Origin: Cognatundibacterium luofuense
GTDB taxonomy: Bacteria > Pseudomonadota > Gammaproteobacteria > Burkholderiales > Burkholderiaceae_D
NCBI RefSeq assembly: GCF_018139685.1
Contig: NZ_JAGSPN010000012.1
Location: 1-64,000, forward strand
Length of the DNA: 64,000 nt
Direction of reading: 5' to 3'
Under the pieces are notes generated by a model. It did no database searches. It had not been told where the DNA came from and was given only the letters and a program-made list of their open reading frames with translations. Below are positions 47,706-56,562 of this stretch, piece after piece (within the stretch, counting starts at the first letter, position 1; each line of letters starts with the position of its first letter). The position numbers and the translations under genes are program-made.

Positions 47706-49562
47706 GTGAATAACCCTATCATGGAAGGCGTGGTAGCTCTGAACGCACCCGCATACGTTAAGCACCAGAAACTGTTGAACTGGATCGCTGAAATCGCCGC
47801 ACTGACTAAACCGGACAGCATCTACTGGTGCGACGGTTCCCAGGAGGAATACGATCGTCTGTGCGAACAGATGGTTGCTGCCGGCACCATGAAAAAACTC
47901 AGTCAGGAAAAACGTCCGAACAGCTATCTGGCCTGTTCCGATCCGACTGACGTTGCCCGCGTTGAAGACCGTACTTATATCTGTTCCGCGAAAAAAGAAG
48001 ATGCAGGTCCGACCAATAACTGGATGGACCCTGCAGAAATGCGCGCAACCCTGAACCCGCTGTTCGATGGCTGCATGAAAGGCCGTACGCTGTACGTTGT
48101 TCCTTTCTCTATGGGCCCGCTGGGCTCTCCGATTGCGCACATCGGCGTCGAACTGTCTGACTCTCCGTATGTAGCCGTCAACATGCGCATCATGACCCGT
48201 ATGGGCAAAGCGGTGTACGACGTGCTGGGCGCGGACGGTGACTTCGTTCCTTGCGTACACACTGTTGGTAAGCCACTGGCTGCCGGTGAAAAAGATGTTG
48301 CATGGCCATGCAACGATACCAAATACATCGTTCACTACCCTGAAACCCGCGAAATCTGGTCTTTCGGTTCCGGTTACGGTGGCAATGCGCTGCTGGGCAA
48401 AAAATGTTTCGCGCTGCGTATCGCTTCCACCATGGGCCGCGATCAGGGCTGGCTGGCAGAACACATGCTGATTCTGGGTGTGGAATCTCCGGAAGGCAAA
48501 AAACACTATGTGGCAGCAGCATTCCCGTCTGCCTGCGGTAAAACCAACTTTGCGATGCTGATTCCGGCAATCAAAGGCTGGAAAGTTACCACCATCGGTG
48601 ACGATATCGCATGGATCAAACCGGGCAAAGATGGCCGTCTGTACGCGATCAACCCTGAAGCCGGTTACTTCGGCGTTGCACCAGGTACCAATACCGCGAC
48701 CAACTCTAACTGCATGGCTTCCCTGACCGGCAATACGATTTTCACTAACGTCGGTTACACCGATGACGGCGATGTATGGTGGGAAGGTATGAGCAAAGAA
48801 GCGCCTGCACATCTGATCGACTGGCAGGGCAAAGACTGGACACCGGAAATCGCAAAAGAAACCGGTCGTAAAGCGGCGCATCCGAATGCACGTTTCACGG
48901 TCTCCGCGACACAGAATCCGGTACTGGATCCGGCATGGGATGATCCTGCAGGTGTACCGATCTCCGCGTTCATTTTCGGCGGCCGTCGTTCCACCACCGT
49001 ACCGCTGGTGACTGAAGCCCGTAACTGGGTAGAAGGCGTGTACATGGCAGCAACCATGGGTTCTGAAACCACTGCTGCAGCGGCTGGTCAGCAAGGCGTG
49101 GTACGCCGTGATCCGTTCGCAATGCTGCCATTCATGGGTTACAACATGAGTGACTACTTCCAGCACTGGCTGAACATGGGCAAAAAACTGGAAGAAGCAG
49201 GCGGCACACTGCCGGCAATTTACTGCGTCAACTGGTTCCGTACAGATGAAAACGGTAAGTTCGTATGGCCGGGCTTCGGCGACAACATGCGCGTACTGAA
49301 ATGGATGCTGGAACGTATCGAAGGCAAAGCCGGTGCAGGCACAGAACACCTGTTCGGTACCAGCCCTGAATACGGCGATCTGAACTGGGAAGGTCTGAAC
49401 TTCACTGAACAGCAGTTCGCACAAATCACTTCCATCGACAAAGCAGCATGGGAAGCTGAGCTGAAACTGCACGCTGAACTGTTCGACAAGCTGGCTTACA
49501 ATCTGCCGGCAGAACTGGAACAGCACCGCCAGAAACTGGAAAGCGGTCTGGCATCGCTGTAA
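47706..49562 (+). CDS. pckG: Phosphoenolpyruvate carboxykinase (GTP)
   Basis: A 618-residue GTP-dependent PEPCK that converts oxaloacetate and GTP to PEP, CO2 and GDP for gluconeogenesis. The kinase-1a P-loop is [16 protein letters not shown] with the reactive Cys at about 277. The kinase-2 motif is [31 protein letters not shown] and the guanine-binding region ANFSMG-like [17 protein letters not shown] are present. The start is GTG at 47706, with TGGAGG seven bases upstream; an earlier ATG at 47664 lacks this. It is a single gene with a terminator. Confidence 0.96.
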   Translation: MNNPIMEGVVALNAPAYVKHQKLLNWIAEIAALTKPDSIYWCDGSQEEYDRLCEQMVAAGTMKKLSQEKRPNSYLACSDPTDVARVEDRTYICSAKKEDAGPTNNWMDPAEMRATLNPLFDGCMKGRTLYVVPFSMGPLGSPIAHIGVELSDSPYVAVNMRIMTRMGKAVYDVLGADGDFVPCVHTVGKPLAAGEKDVAWPCNDTKYIVHYPETREIWSFGSGYGGNALLGKKCFALRIASTMGRDQGWLAEHMLILGVESPEGKKHYVAAAFPSACGKTNFAMLIPAIKGWKVTTIGDDIAWIKPGKDGRLYAINPEAGYFGVAPGTNTATNSNCMASLTGNTIFTNVGYTDDGDVWWEGMSKEAPAHLIDWQGKDWTPEIAKETGRKAAHPNARFTVSATQNPVLDPAWDDPAGVPISAFIFGGRRSTTVPLVTEARNWVEGVYMAATMGSETTAAAAGQQGVVRRDPFAMLPFMGYNMSDYFQHWLNMGKKLEEAGGTLPAIYCVNWFRTDENGKFVWPGFGDNMRVLKWMLERIEGKAGAGTEHLFGTSPEYGDLNWEGLNFTEQQFAQITSIDKAAWEAELKLHAELFDKLAYNLPAELEQHRQKLESGLASL

Positions 49563-49610
49563 TCCGCAACACGGTGCCTGCGAGCTGATATCCGCAGGCC
49601 TTGTGAACAA

Positions 49611-49645
49611 AACCCCTGACAGTGTGAACTGCAGGGGTTTTTTGT
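49611..49645 (+). terminator. Rho-independent terminator of pckG
   Basis: AACCCCTG (49611-49618) pairs with CAGGGGTT (49632-49639), and a T-run follows to 49643. It lies about 50 bases past the stop. Confidence 0.9.
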
Positions 49646-49740
49646 TGTGCGACAGGCTGTAAGAGCTGCCTGCCCGTCCATGCCGGTTCAGACGATCTCA
49701 GCGCCAACACATCATGCAGAAATCGTCATTTCACAAAAAC

Positions 49741-49796
49741 GGAGAGCCGGACTTTCTGCCGACGACCGCCGGATCGCTATGCTGAACTCCGCATTT
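49741..49796. repeat. Dispersed 56-bp repeat, copy 2
   Basis: The first 38 bases are identical to 39235-39272 and the last 18 differ at about four or five places. It lies between the pckG terminator and a small membrane gene. Confidence 0.85.
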
Positions 49797-49961
49797 AAGC
49801 CATTTTCAGCCAGTTTTTGGCTTCACATCGTGCCGGCGCAGGCTGATCCGCGTCACAGCCTGCGACATTCGTCACCGGTCATTTTGGTAAATTGCGGATG
49901 CTGTCGCCTTTACCGTGGCACCGGGCATCCCGCCAGCGCCGCTTCATCGTCCGAAAAAACA

Positions 49962-49999
49962 AAAAAGCACCATTTCCCGCCAGGGCGATGGTGCTTTTT
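49962..49999 (-). terminator. Bidirectional terminator
   Basis: AAAAAGCACCAT (49962-49973) pairs with ATGGTGCTTTTT (49988-49999). It ends the minus-strand gene at 50061 and could also stop plus-strand read-through. Confidence 0.85.
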
Positions 50000-50060
50000 A
50001 CTGAATATCTGCACGGCGGCAAGTGGCGCACCGTTCAGATTTTTGTGTTGCGATGCAGTA

Positions 50061-50378
50061 TCAGGTACGTGCGCTCATTGCCTGCAGTTCAGCAGCCATG
50101 GCAGGTGAGCTCAGTTCGCTGTCATTCGCCAGACGACGCAGCGTCAGACGGGTGCGCAGCAAACGTTCTGCTGTTTCCTGTGCGCGGCTGCGTGCCGGGA
50201 ACAGGCTGACCCAGAACGCGCGGGCGATACCGGACAACAGAGGACGGAAAGTAAAAAACACGCTGGTCAGTACCACCAGGCAGGCAAACAGTTGCAGAGT
50301 CGTAGTGACGCCGCTGACAACAACATCAGAAGTAGCCCAGCTGGCTGTGGTTGGGAGTGCAATATTCAGGAAAGACAT
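50061..50378 (-). CDS. Small hypothetical membrane protein
   Basis: A 105-residue protein with a hydrophobic stretch (TTTLQLFACLVVLTSVFFTF, about 27-46). The basic, helical C-terminal half is rich in Arg, Glu and Ala (AETAERLLRTRLTLRRLAND). The start at 50378 (MSFLNIALPT) is chosen over a longer frame with a Cys-rich extension. No family was recognised, and the Shine-Dalgarno is weak. Confidence 0.5.
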   Translation of the reverse strand: MSFLNIALPTTASWATSDVVVSGVTTTLQLFACLVVLTSVFFTFRPLLSGIARAFWVSLFPARSRAQETAERLLRTRLTLRRLANDSELSSPAMAAELQAMSART

Positions 50379-50570
50379 GATGAAATCCGCTTGTATCGTA
50401 AGATAATGAGTGCATAATATTGCAACGCAACATAACATTCCAATTCCGATTTCTGATAAATGCTATACGGTTTGTGAATGGAATAAAAAACATCCCTGCA
50501 GGATGGTAATAAGAACGGGGAATAACGGTGCCCTCGCCGGCATCACCATTTGAGTGAGCGGAGACTACAC

Positions 50571-51548
50571 ATGAATTTTCTTACCCTGGATCTGAATTTG
50601 CTGCGGGTGTTTGATGCGGTGATGATTGAACAGAATCTGACCCGTGCCGCAGACAAACTGGCTATGACCCAGCCGGCTGTATCGAATGCCTTAAAACGTT
50701 TGCGCTATTCGCTGAACGATGAATTGCTGATCCGCACCGCCTACGGTGTGAAGCCGACACCGCGCGCCGAAGCGCTGTGGCCTGTCATCCGGCAAGCTTT
50801 ATCCACGCTGGAATCTGCGCTGGCGCCGGGTGCCTTCGATGTCTCGCAGGCCGCAGTAACCTTCCGAATGGCGATGGCCGATGCGACTGCTGCCTTGTGG
50901 ATGCCAACCCTGATGCGCGCGATTCAGTCCGAAGCACCGGGTGTCAAAGTACGCATGATGCCGCTGACCACGCGCGAACCACGTCCTATGCTGTTGCGCG
51001 GTGATATTGATATCGCAGTCGGTTTTTTCCCCGGCGTGGTCGCGCAACTGACTGGCGGGCAAGCTGCCGGTAACAGCGCAATCCGCCATGAACGCTTATA
51101 CACTGGTCATTACGTCTGCGTGATGCGCAAAGATCATCCGCTGGCGCACAGCAAACTGACAGTTGATGATTACTGCAACGCGAATCACTTGCTGGTCAGT
51201 TTTTCCGGTCGTGCCCACGGCCTGATTGATGAAATTCTGGCTGCCAGCGGCCGCGAGCGCCGCATCCTGCTGACCGTCAATCAATTCTTCACCGCGGGTC
51301 GCGTAGTTGCGAATTCGGATCTGATCACGGTACTGCCGCGCCATCTGATTTCCGCCACCGGCATGACCGATGCGCTGATCTGCAAAGAATTGCCGTTTGA
51401 AACGCCGGAAGTCCACGTCGATATGCTGTGGCATGAACGCGATGGCCGCAATCCGGCGCATAAATGGCTGCGCGATAATCTGGTCAATATGACCCATTCG
51501 AATCTGGTGCCGGAACTGGAACAGGACGTCGCCCCGCTGCACGACTGA
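50571..51548 (+). CDS. LysR family regulator (NodD/NahR-like)
   Basis: A 325-residue LysR-type regulator of the NodD/NahR/LinR branch. The typical LDLNLLRVFDAVMIEQNLTR, AADKLAMTQPAVSNALKRLR HTH is followed by a LysR substrate domain from about 95, including MPLTTREPRPMLLRGDIDIAVGFFP. GCGGAG precedes the ATG at 50571. It diverges from the small membrane gene at 50061-50378, with 190 AT-rich bases between. The effector is unknown. Confidence 0.92.
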   Translation: MNFLTLDLNLLRVFDAVMIEQNLTRAADKLAMTQPAVSNALKRLRYSLNDELLIRTAYGVKPTPRAEALWPVIRQALSTLESALAPGAFDVSQAAVTFRMAMADATAALWMPTLMRAIQSEAPGVKVRMMPLTTREPRPMLLRGDIDIAVGFFPGVVAQLTGGQAAGNSAIRHERLYTGHYVCVMRKDHPLAHSKLTVDDYCNANHLLVSFSGRAHGLIDEILAASGRERRILLTVNQFFTAGRVVANSDLITVLPRHLISATGMTDALICKELPFETPEVHVDMLWHERDGRNPAHKWLRDNLVNMTHSNLVPELEQDVAPLHD

Positions 51549-51614
51549 GGCCGCGCAGAACGGCTGCGCGGATTCCAGTTACAATCGCGGCTGGACTTAA
51601 CAGGCAGACGAATT

Positions 51615-52316
51615 ATGTTTACAGGAATTGTTCAGGGCGTGGCCCGTATTGCAGATATCCGCGATGTGCCCGGTTTGCGCACTTTCCGCATCGCTTTTCC
51701 GGCTGGTTTTGCTGCCGGTCTGGAAATCGGTGCCAGCGTTGCGGTCGATGGTGTCTGCCTGACCGTCACAACCCTGCATGGTGACGATGCTGCCTCGTTT
51801 GATGTCATGCAGCAAACCCTGAATATCACCACGCTGGGCCAGTATCAGACTGGTCAGGAAGTGAATGTCGAACGTGCCGCGCGCGACGGTGCGGAAATCG
51901 GTGGTCATCCTTTGTCCGGCCATGTCGATTTTGCCGCCAGTGTGGCTGCGGTACGTGAACTGGAAAACAATTACGTACTGCGTATTGCCGTGCCGCAACA
52001 ATGGTTGCCTTATCTGTTTGCGAAGGGCTATGTCGCGATCAATGGTGCCAGCCTGACAATCGCAGAAGTCAATGTGGCCGAAAGCTGGTTTGAAGTCTGG
52101 CTGATTCCGGAAACCCTGCGCATGACGGTCTTCCGTCATAAACAAGTCGGTGCTGCGCTGAACATAGAAATCGAACGCAGCACACAAGTCATTGTCGATA
52201 CTGTACGCCGCCAGCTGGCCGATACACTGGCGCCTTTGCTGCCGGCACTGGAACAGGTATTGCAGCAACAGGGCGGTGCAGATGCTTTGCGCATACTGAC
52301 CGGCAAACTGCGCTGA
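51615..52316 (+). CDS. ribE: Riboflavin synthase alpha-chain family protein
   Basis: A 233-residue protein with two lumazine-binding repeats. The first starts MFTGIVQGVARI and contains DGVCLTV. The second repeat contains GHPLSGHVD, INGASLTIAEV and IPETLRMTVF, in place of the usual DGVSLTV and TNL. Canonical synthase makes riboflavin from two 6,7-dimethyl-8-ribityllumazine molecules. The longer C-terminal tail and isolation from ribBA/ribH suggest a stand-alone paralogue, so the gene symbol is tentative. Confidence 0.85.
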   Translation: MFTGIVQGVARIADIRDVPGLRTFRIAFPAGFAAGLEIGASVAVDGVCLTVTTLHGDDAASFDVMQQTLNITTLGQYQTGQEVNVERAARDGAEIGGHPLSGHVDFAASVAAVRELENNYVLRIAVPQQWLPYLFAKGYVAINGASLTIAEVNVAESWFEVWLIPETLRMTVFRHKQVGAALNIEIERSTQVIVDTVRRQLADTLAPLLPALEQVLQQQGGADALRILTGKLR

Positions 52317-52497
52317 TCCTCTGTCGAAAAATTCCCGGCTGGCGCTGAACACCATTGCGTGTCCGCCGGCCAACATATTGCTTGATACAAATTGTCAAAT
52401 CAGCAGCGAAAACCTGCACAGTCTTACTTTCCGGAACTAGAATGAAACTGCCCTGATGCCGTCGCAATGTCGTGCATCCAGATCTGAGGAGTTTCCT

Positions 52498-54009
52498 ATG
52501 CAATTCCTGCAAGCTGAAGAACCGTCTCTGCCACCGTGGAAAGTACTGGTGGTGGATGATGAGCCGGACGTCCACACCGTCACGCGGCTGACGCTCAGCC
52601 GTTTCCGGCTGGACGGCCGCAGCCTGCAATTTCTGAATGCCTACAGTGGTGCCGAAGCCCGCAAGATGCTCAGCGAACATCAGGATATCGCGCTGATCTT
52701 TCTCGATGTGGTGATGGAAACCGAAACCGCCGGACTGGATGTGGTGCGCTGGTTACGCGGTGAAATGGGCAATACCTTCACCCGCATCGTGTTACGTACC
52801 GGCCAGCCGGGGCAGGCGCCGGAAGAAAGTGTGATCGTTGAATACGATATCAATGATTACAAAGAAAAAACCGAACTAGACCGTAAAAAACTGTTCACCA
52901 CCACCTTCGCCGCGCTGCGCGCTTACCGCGACATCATGGAAGTGGAACAGGCGCATCGTTTCCAGCTGTCTTACCGTGAAGGTCTGGAGCGTGTGATTGA
53001 TGCCTCCGCCCATATTTTCCGACAGAGAAACTTACACGATTTTGCACAGGGCTTGCTGCAACAAGTCGTTGCACTGCTGCAGCTGGAACACAGTATGTTG
53101 CTGCGGGTACGCGGTGCCAGCGGTATTCAGGGCGCTGACCGCTATGAAATTCTGGCACGGCTTGGTGATGAAGAACAGGCGACCGAAGCATTTGATACGG
53201 TATTGCTGGAACAGTTGGACGCCACTTGCGTCAATAAAATATCCCATTTATACGGCGATACTTTCATCGGTTATTTCCCTAACCGCAGCGGTAAAACTTC
53301 GTTGCTGGTATTGCAGGGTGTGCATGATGTTTCGGAAATCGATGCGAAGCTGCTGGAAGTGTTTTCATCCGGCGTGGCGATTGCATTTGATAATATTTTA
53401 TTGAATCAGGAAATTTCCGATACCCAGGGCGAACTGATTATGCGTCTGGGTGATGTGGTCGAATCACGTTCGCATGAAGCGGGCAACCATGTGCGTCGCA
53501 TGTCAGAAATCAGCTATATGATTGCACTGCAATCCGGCATGGATCCGGAAGAAGCGATGATACTGCGACAGGCAGCGCCTATGCATGACATCGGAAAAAT
53601 CGCCACGCCGGATGCGGTTTTGCTGAAACCGGGAAAACTGGATGCGGACGAATGGGAAATCATGAAACAGCATCCCGAAGTTGGCATGTCAATACTGGCC
53701 GGATCGCAACGCCCGATTTTAAAGGCTTCCGCCATCATTGCGCACCAGCATCACGAACGCTATGACGGACACGGTTATCCGCAAGGTCTGGCGGGCGAAG
53801 ATATTCATCCGTTTGCACGGATTGTGGCGGTAGCGGATGTATTCGATGCGCTGATTCAGAAACGGGTCTACAAACCTGCATGGCCTGTCGATCAGGTGCT
53901 GCAGCACATGCAGTCAGCAGCCGGAGCACATCTTGATCCTTACTATGTCAATATATTAATTGAGAACGTCGATAAGGCGCTCGAAATCAACAGCCGTTAT
54001 CCCGATTAA
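52498..54009 (+). CDS. Response regulator with HD-GYP domain (c-di-GMP phosphodiesterase)
   Basis: A 503-residue regulator. The receiver (about 15-140) has WKVLVVDDEPD and phosphoacceptor Asp70 in LIFLDVVMETE. A DUF3369-like middle domain (about 160-310) is followed by an HD-GYP domain. HD is in MHDIGKIATPD (363/364), and HHERYDGHGYP (418-428) is the full HHExxDGxGYP motif, so it should hydrolyse c-di-GMP. AGGAG precedes the ATG at 52498. It converges with a GAF histidine kinase whose stop lies 11 bases beyond its own; the pair probably forms a two-component circuit. Confidence 0.93.
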   Translation: MQFLQAEEPSLPPWKVLVVDDEPDVHTVTRLTLSRFRLDGRSLQFLNAYSGAEARKMLSEHQDIALIFLDVVMETETAGLDVVRWLRGEMGNTFTRIVLRTGQPGQAPEESVIVEYDINDYKEKTELDRKKLFTTTFAALRAYRDIMEVEQAHRFQLSYREGLERVIDASAHIFRQRNLHDFAQGLLQQVVALLQLEHSMLLRVRGASGIQGADRYEILARLGDEEQATEAFDTVLLEQLDATCVNKISHLYGDTFIGYFPNRSGKTSLLVLQGVHDVSEIDAKLLEVFSSGVAIAFDNILLNQEISDTQGELIMRLGDVVESRSHEAGNHVRRMSEISYMIALQSGMDPEEAMILRQAAPMHDIGKIATPDAVLLKPGKLDADEWEIMKQHPEVGMSILAGSQRPILKASAIIAHQHHERYDGHGYPQGLAGEDIHPFARIVAVADVFDALIQKRVYKPAWPVDQVLQHMQSAAGAHLDPYYVNILIENVDKALEINSRYPD

Positions 54010-54020
54010 TATTGACGTAT

Positions 54021-55940
54021 TCAGATGCCGCTGCCAGCCAGTGATTTATGCGTTTTCGGGAACCGGATTTCATAGCGCAATCCCCGTCCCGCTTCGCTGT
54101 ATGCTTTGATTTGTCCACCCAGTAAGCCGGTAACCAGGTTATACACAATGTGCGCACCCAGACCACTGCCGCCCTGCCCGCGTCGCGTTGTGAAAAACGG
54201 TTCAAACAAATGCTGTAAATTCTCAGCCGACATTCCGCAGCCATTATCTTCGTAGTCAAGAAACACCGTTTCCTGATCAAGTCTGACTTGTATCCGGATA
54301 CTGGCTTCACTGATATTTTCCAGACCGTGTGTCAGCGAATTCATGACCAGATTCGTCAGTATCTGCGATACGGCACCCGGATACGTGTGTAACTGCAGAT
54401 TTTCCGGGCAATTCAGCGCGATTTTTACCTGACGCAGTCGCAATTTTGGCTGCAGTGCGAGCAGGGTTTCATCCAGATAGCGCTTCAGATCAAAATGGCG
54501 TGCAGCATCATGCGACTGATCCACGGCAACTTGTTTAAAACTGCGTACCAGCGCTGCACCACGCTGACTGTTTGTGGTCAGTATCCGTAGTGATTCATCG
54601 CAGATATCGAAAAATTCTTCCAGCATTTTCTGGGTCAGTGTTCCCTGCTGCAAGGCCTGACGTGTCAGTTGCACTTCCTCAGCCAGATGACTGGTTGCCG
54701 TCACTACAATTCCCAGCGGCGTATTGATTTCATGCGCAACACCGGCCACCAGACGACCGAGCGAAGCCAGTTTTTCCTGATGTATCAGTTCAGATTGTGC
54801 TGTGGTCAGAGCTTGCAGGGTTTCTGTCAGTTCGCGGTTGGATTTTCCCAGTGCTTCACTGGCTTGCAAACGCGCCAGTGCCGCTGCCACATGGCTTGCG
54901 ACAAAGCTCAGCAATTCCAGATCAGCATCGGTATAGCTGAGATCCGGATGATAGCTCTGGATGATAATCACACCGAATAAATGCTCATCAGCGAGTAATG
55001 GCGCGCCCATCCAGCTGTAGGCAGACAGATTACCGAGAATTTCAATTTCACCGCTGGCTGACATCCGTTCCAGCCGTTCGCGGCTGAACAATTGTGCCTG
55101 ACGGGATTGCACCACATACGACGTCAGGCCGCGTCCGAGCGGAAAGCGGATACCTGTCTGGTCACCGTCAATTTCATCGACAAAATATGCGATGCGGAAC
55201 TCGGATGTGGCAGGTTCAAATAAAGCCACCATGAAATTCGGTACCGGAATCAGCTGGCCGATAATCTGATGCAGACGCGCGAATTTGCGGTCACCGACGG
55301 AAGTGACGATGGATAATTCTGCGATCTGATACAGCACGCGCTGCAGGGTTTCGGCACGTTGTTTTTCTTCGATTTGCTGATGCAGGGCAGCGGTACGTTC
55401 GCGTACCAGATGTTCCAGCTGATCCACACTGCGCAGGCTTTGCAGGGTAGCGGAAACATGCGCTGCGATCAGGCCGAACAAAGCCTGATCTTCTTCGGTG
55501 TATAACTGGTCAGCGCGGTAACTCTGAATCACCATCGCACCGAATGCATTGCGGAACTGATCGAGTAAAGGATAACCAATCCAGTGTTCAGAACGGGTGC
55601 CGTAACCCCAGGCTTTGTGTGAATCCTGTTCCGCTGTCATCACCAGCGGTTTGCGGTTCAGAATGACTGATGCGGTCGGCGATTCTTCTGCTGACTGCAG
55701 TGTGAATCGTTTTTCCGGATCAAGTGGCACATCGACTTCGTCGACTTCATATACGAAACGGATGGTGTTATCCGCTGCATCGTACAGCGCTACATAAAAA
55801 TTGGCCGCATACATGATGCGGCCAATGATCTGATGTACCTCGCGCAGAAAACCGGAAATATCGTTTCCACTGGCAGAGATTCTGCTGATTGCCAGTATCG
55901 CGTCCTGAACAGCTTCCAGTCTTTCCAGGCGGGCTTGCAT
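54021..55940 (-). CDS. GAF-GAF sensor histidine kinase
   Basis: A 639-residue soluble kinase with two GAF domains (about 20-170 and 210-365), a coiled linker (TAALHQQIEEKQRAETLQRV), a HisKA region with phospho-His403 in ASLGRLVAGVAHEINTPLG, and an HATPase domain (about 520-635) with N box QILTNLVMNSLTHGL, G1 EDNGCGMS and G2 GGSGLGAHIVYN. No membrane helices are present, so it senses a cytoplasmic signal or ligand. It may phosphorylate the convergent HD-GYP regulator. Confidence 0.92.
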   Translation of the reverse strand: MQARLERLEAVQDAILAISRISASGNDISGFLREVHQIIGRIMYAANFYVALYDAADNTIRFVYEVDEVDVPLDPEKRFTLQSAEESPTASVILNRKPLVMTAEQDSHKAWGYGTRSEHWIGYPLLDQFRNAFGAMVIQSYRADQLYTEEDQALFGLIAAHVSATLQSLRSVDQLEHLVRERTAALHQQIEEKQRAETLQRVLYQIAELSIVTSVGDRKFARLHQIIGQLIPVPNFMVALFEPATSEFRIAYFVDEIDGDQTGIRFPLGRGLTSYVVQSRQAQLFSRERLERMSASGEIEILGNLSAYSWMGAPLLADEHLFGVIIIQSYHPDLSYTDADLELLSFVASHVAAALARLQASEALGKSNRELTETLQALTTAQSELIHQEKLASLGRLVAGVAHEINTPLGIVVTATSHLAEEVQLTRQALQQGTLTQKMLEEFFDICDESLRILTTNSQRGAALVRSFKQVAVDQSHDAARHFDLKRYLDETLLALQPKLRLRQVKIALNCPENLQLHTYPGAVSQILTNLVMNSLTHGLENISEASIRIQVRLDQETVFLDYEDNGCGMSAENLQHLFEPFFTTRRGQGGSGLGAHIVYNLVTGLLGGQIKAYSEAGRGLRYEIRFPKTHKSLAGSGI

Positions 55941-55947
55941 GATCGTT

Positions 55948-56406
55948 TTATTTGATCGGCAGGCAGGTCGTGTTTTTGACCTCTTCCATCACTGCGTAGG
56001 TATGGGTTTCCCGCACACCGTTTAACTGCAGCAGAGATTTGCCGAGGAAATCACGGTAAGCATTCATGTCTTTGACACGGGCTTTGACCAGATAGTCAAA
56101 ACCACCTGCCACCATATGACATTCCAGCACTTCCGGAATTGCCTGCACGCCACGGCGGAAAGCATCGAACACGTCCGGTGTGGTACGGTCTAATACCACT
56201 TCGATAAACACCAGCAGTGCCACATCCAGCAGATGCGGATTCAGTTGCGCGGTGTAACCGAGGATGTAACCGGCTTCCTGCAGTTTACGGACGCGCTCCA
56301 GACAAGCGGCCGGCGACAGGTTAACGCGGTTTGCCAGTTCGACGTTACTGATACGGCCGTCATTTTGTAATTCGGCCAGAATTCTTTTACTGATTTTGTC
56401 TAGCAT
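55948..56406 (-). CDS. Lrp/AsnC family regulator, divergent from putA
   Basis: A 152-residue Lrp-type regulator. It starts LDKISKRILAELQNDGRISN (winged HTH; recognition helix near VNLSPAACLERVRKLQ), then an effector RAM domain with CHMVAGGFDYLVKARVKD. The start at 56406 gives the normal N-terminus; a 41-residue upstream extension of the frame is not family-like. It lies 156 bases from the divergent putA start and probably controls proline breakdown, as Lrp-type PutR proteins do elsewhere. Confidence 0.9.
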   Translation of the reverse strand: MLDKISKRILAELQNDGRISNVELANRVNLSPAACLERVRKLQEAGYILGYTAQLNPHLLDVALLVFIEVVLDRTTPDVFDAFRRGVQAIPEVLECHMVAGGFDYLVKARVKDMNAYRDFLGKSLLQLNGVRETHTYAVMEEVKNTTCLPIK

Positions 56407-56562
56407 AAGAAACGGTGAAGATGGATCGGATTGGTTTTTAATAATATTCGGCGATATTTTCTCACAAAAGACAAAATTTTGATATGTCCGAAGATTTCCA
56501 GAATTAATCCTTGACGAGCATCTATACAATGAAACGATATTCGTTTTTATGGTTAATTTAAA

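Noticed and set aside
47619-49610. A 663-codon open frame opposite pckG, and similar long antisense frames opposite atpD, the S46 gene and putA.
   Set aside because: They mirror strongly biased codon use of the real gene, show low-complexity His/Arg/Cys-rich translations and have no ribosome sites or family features.
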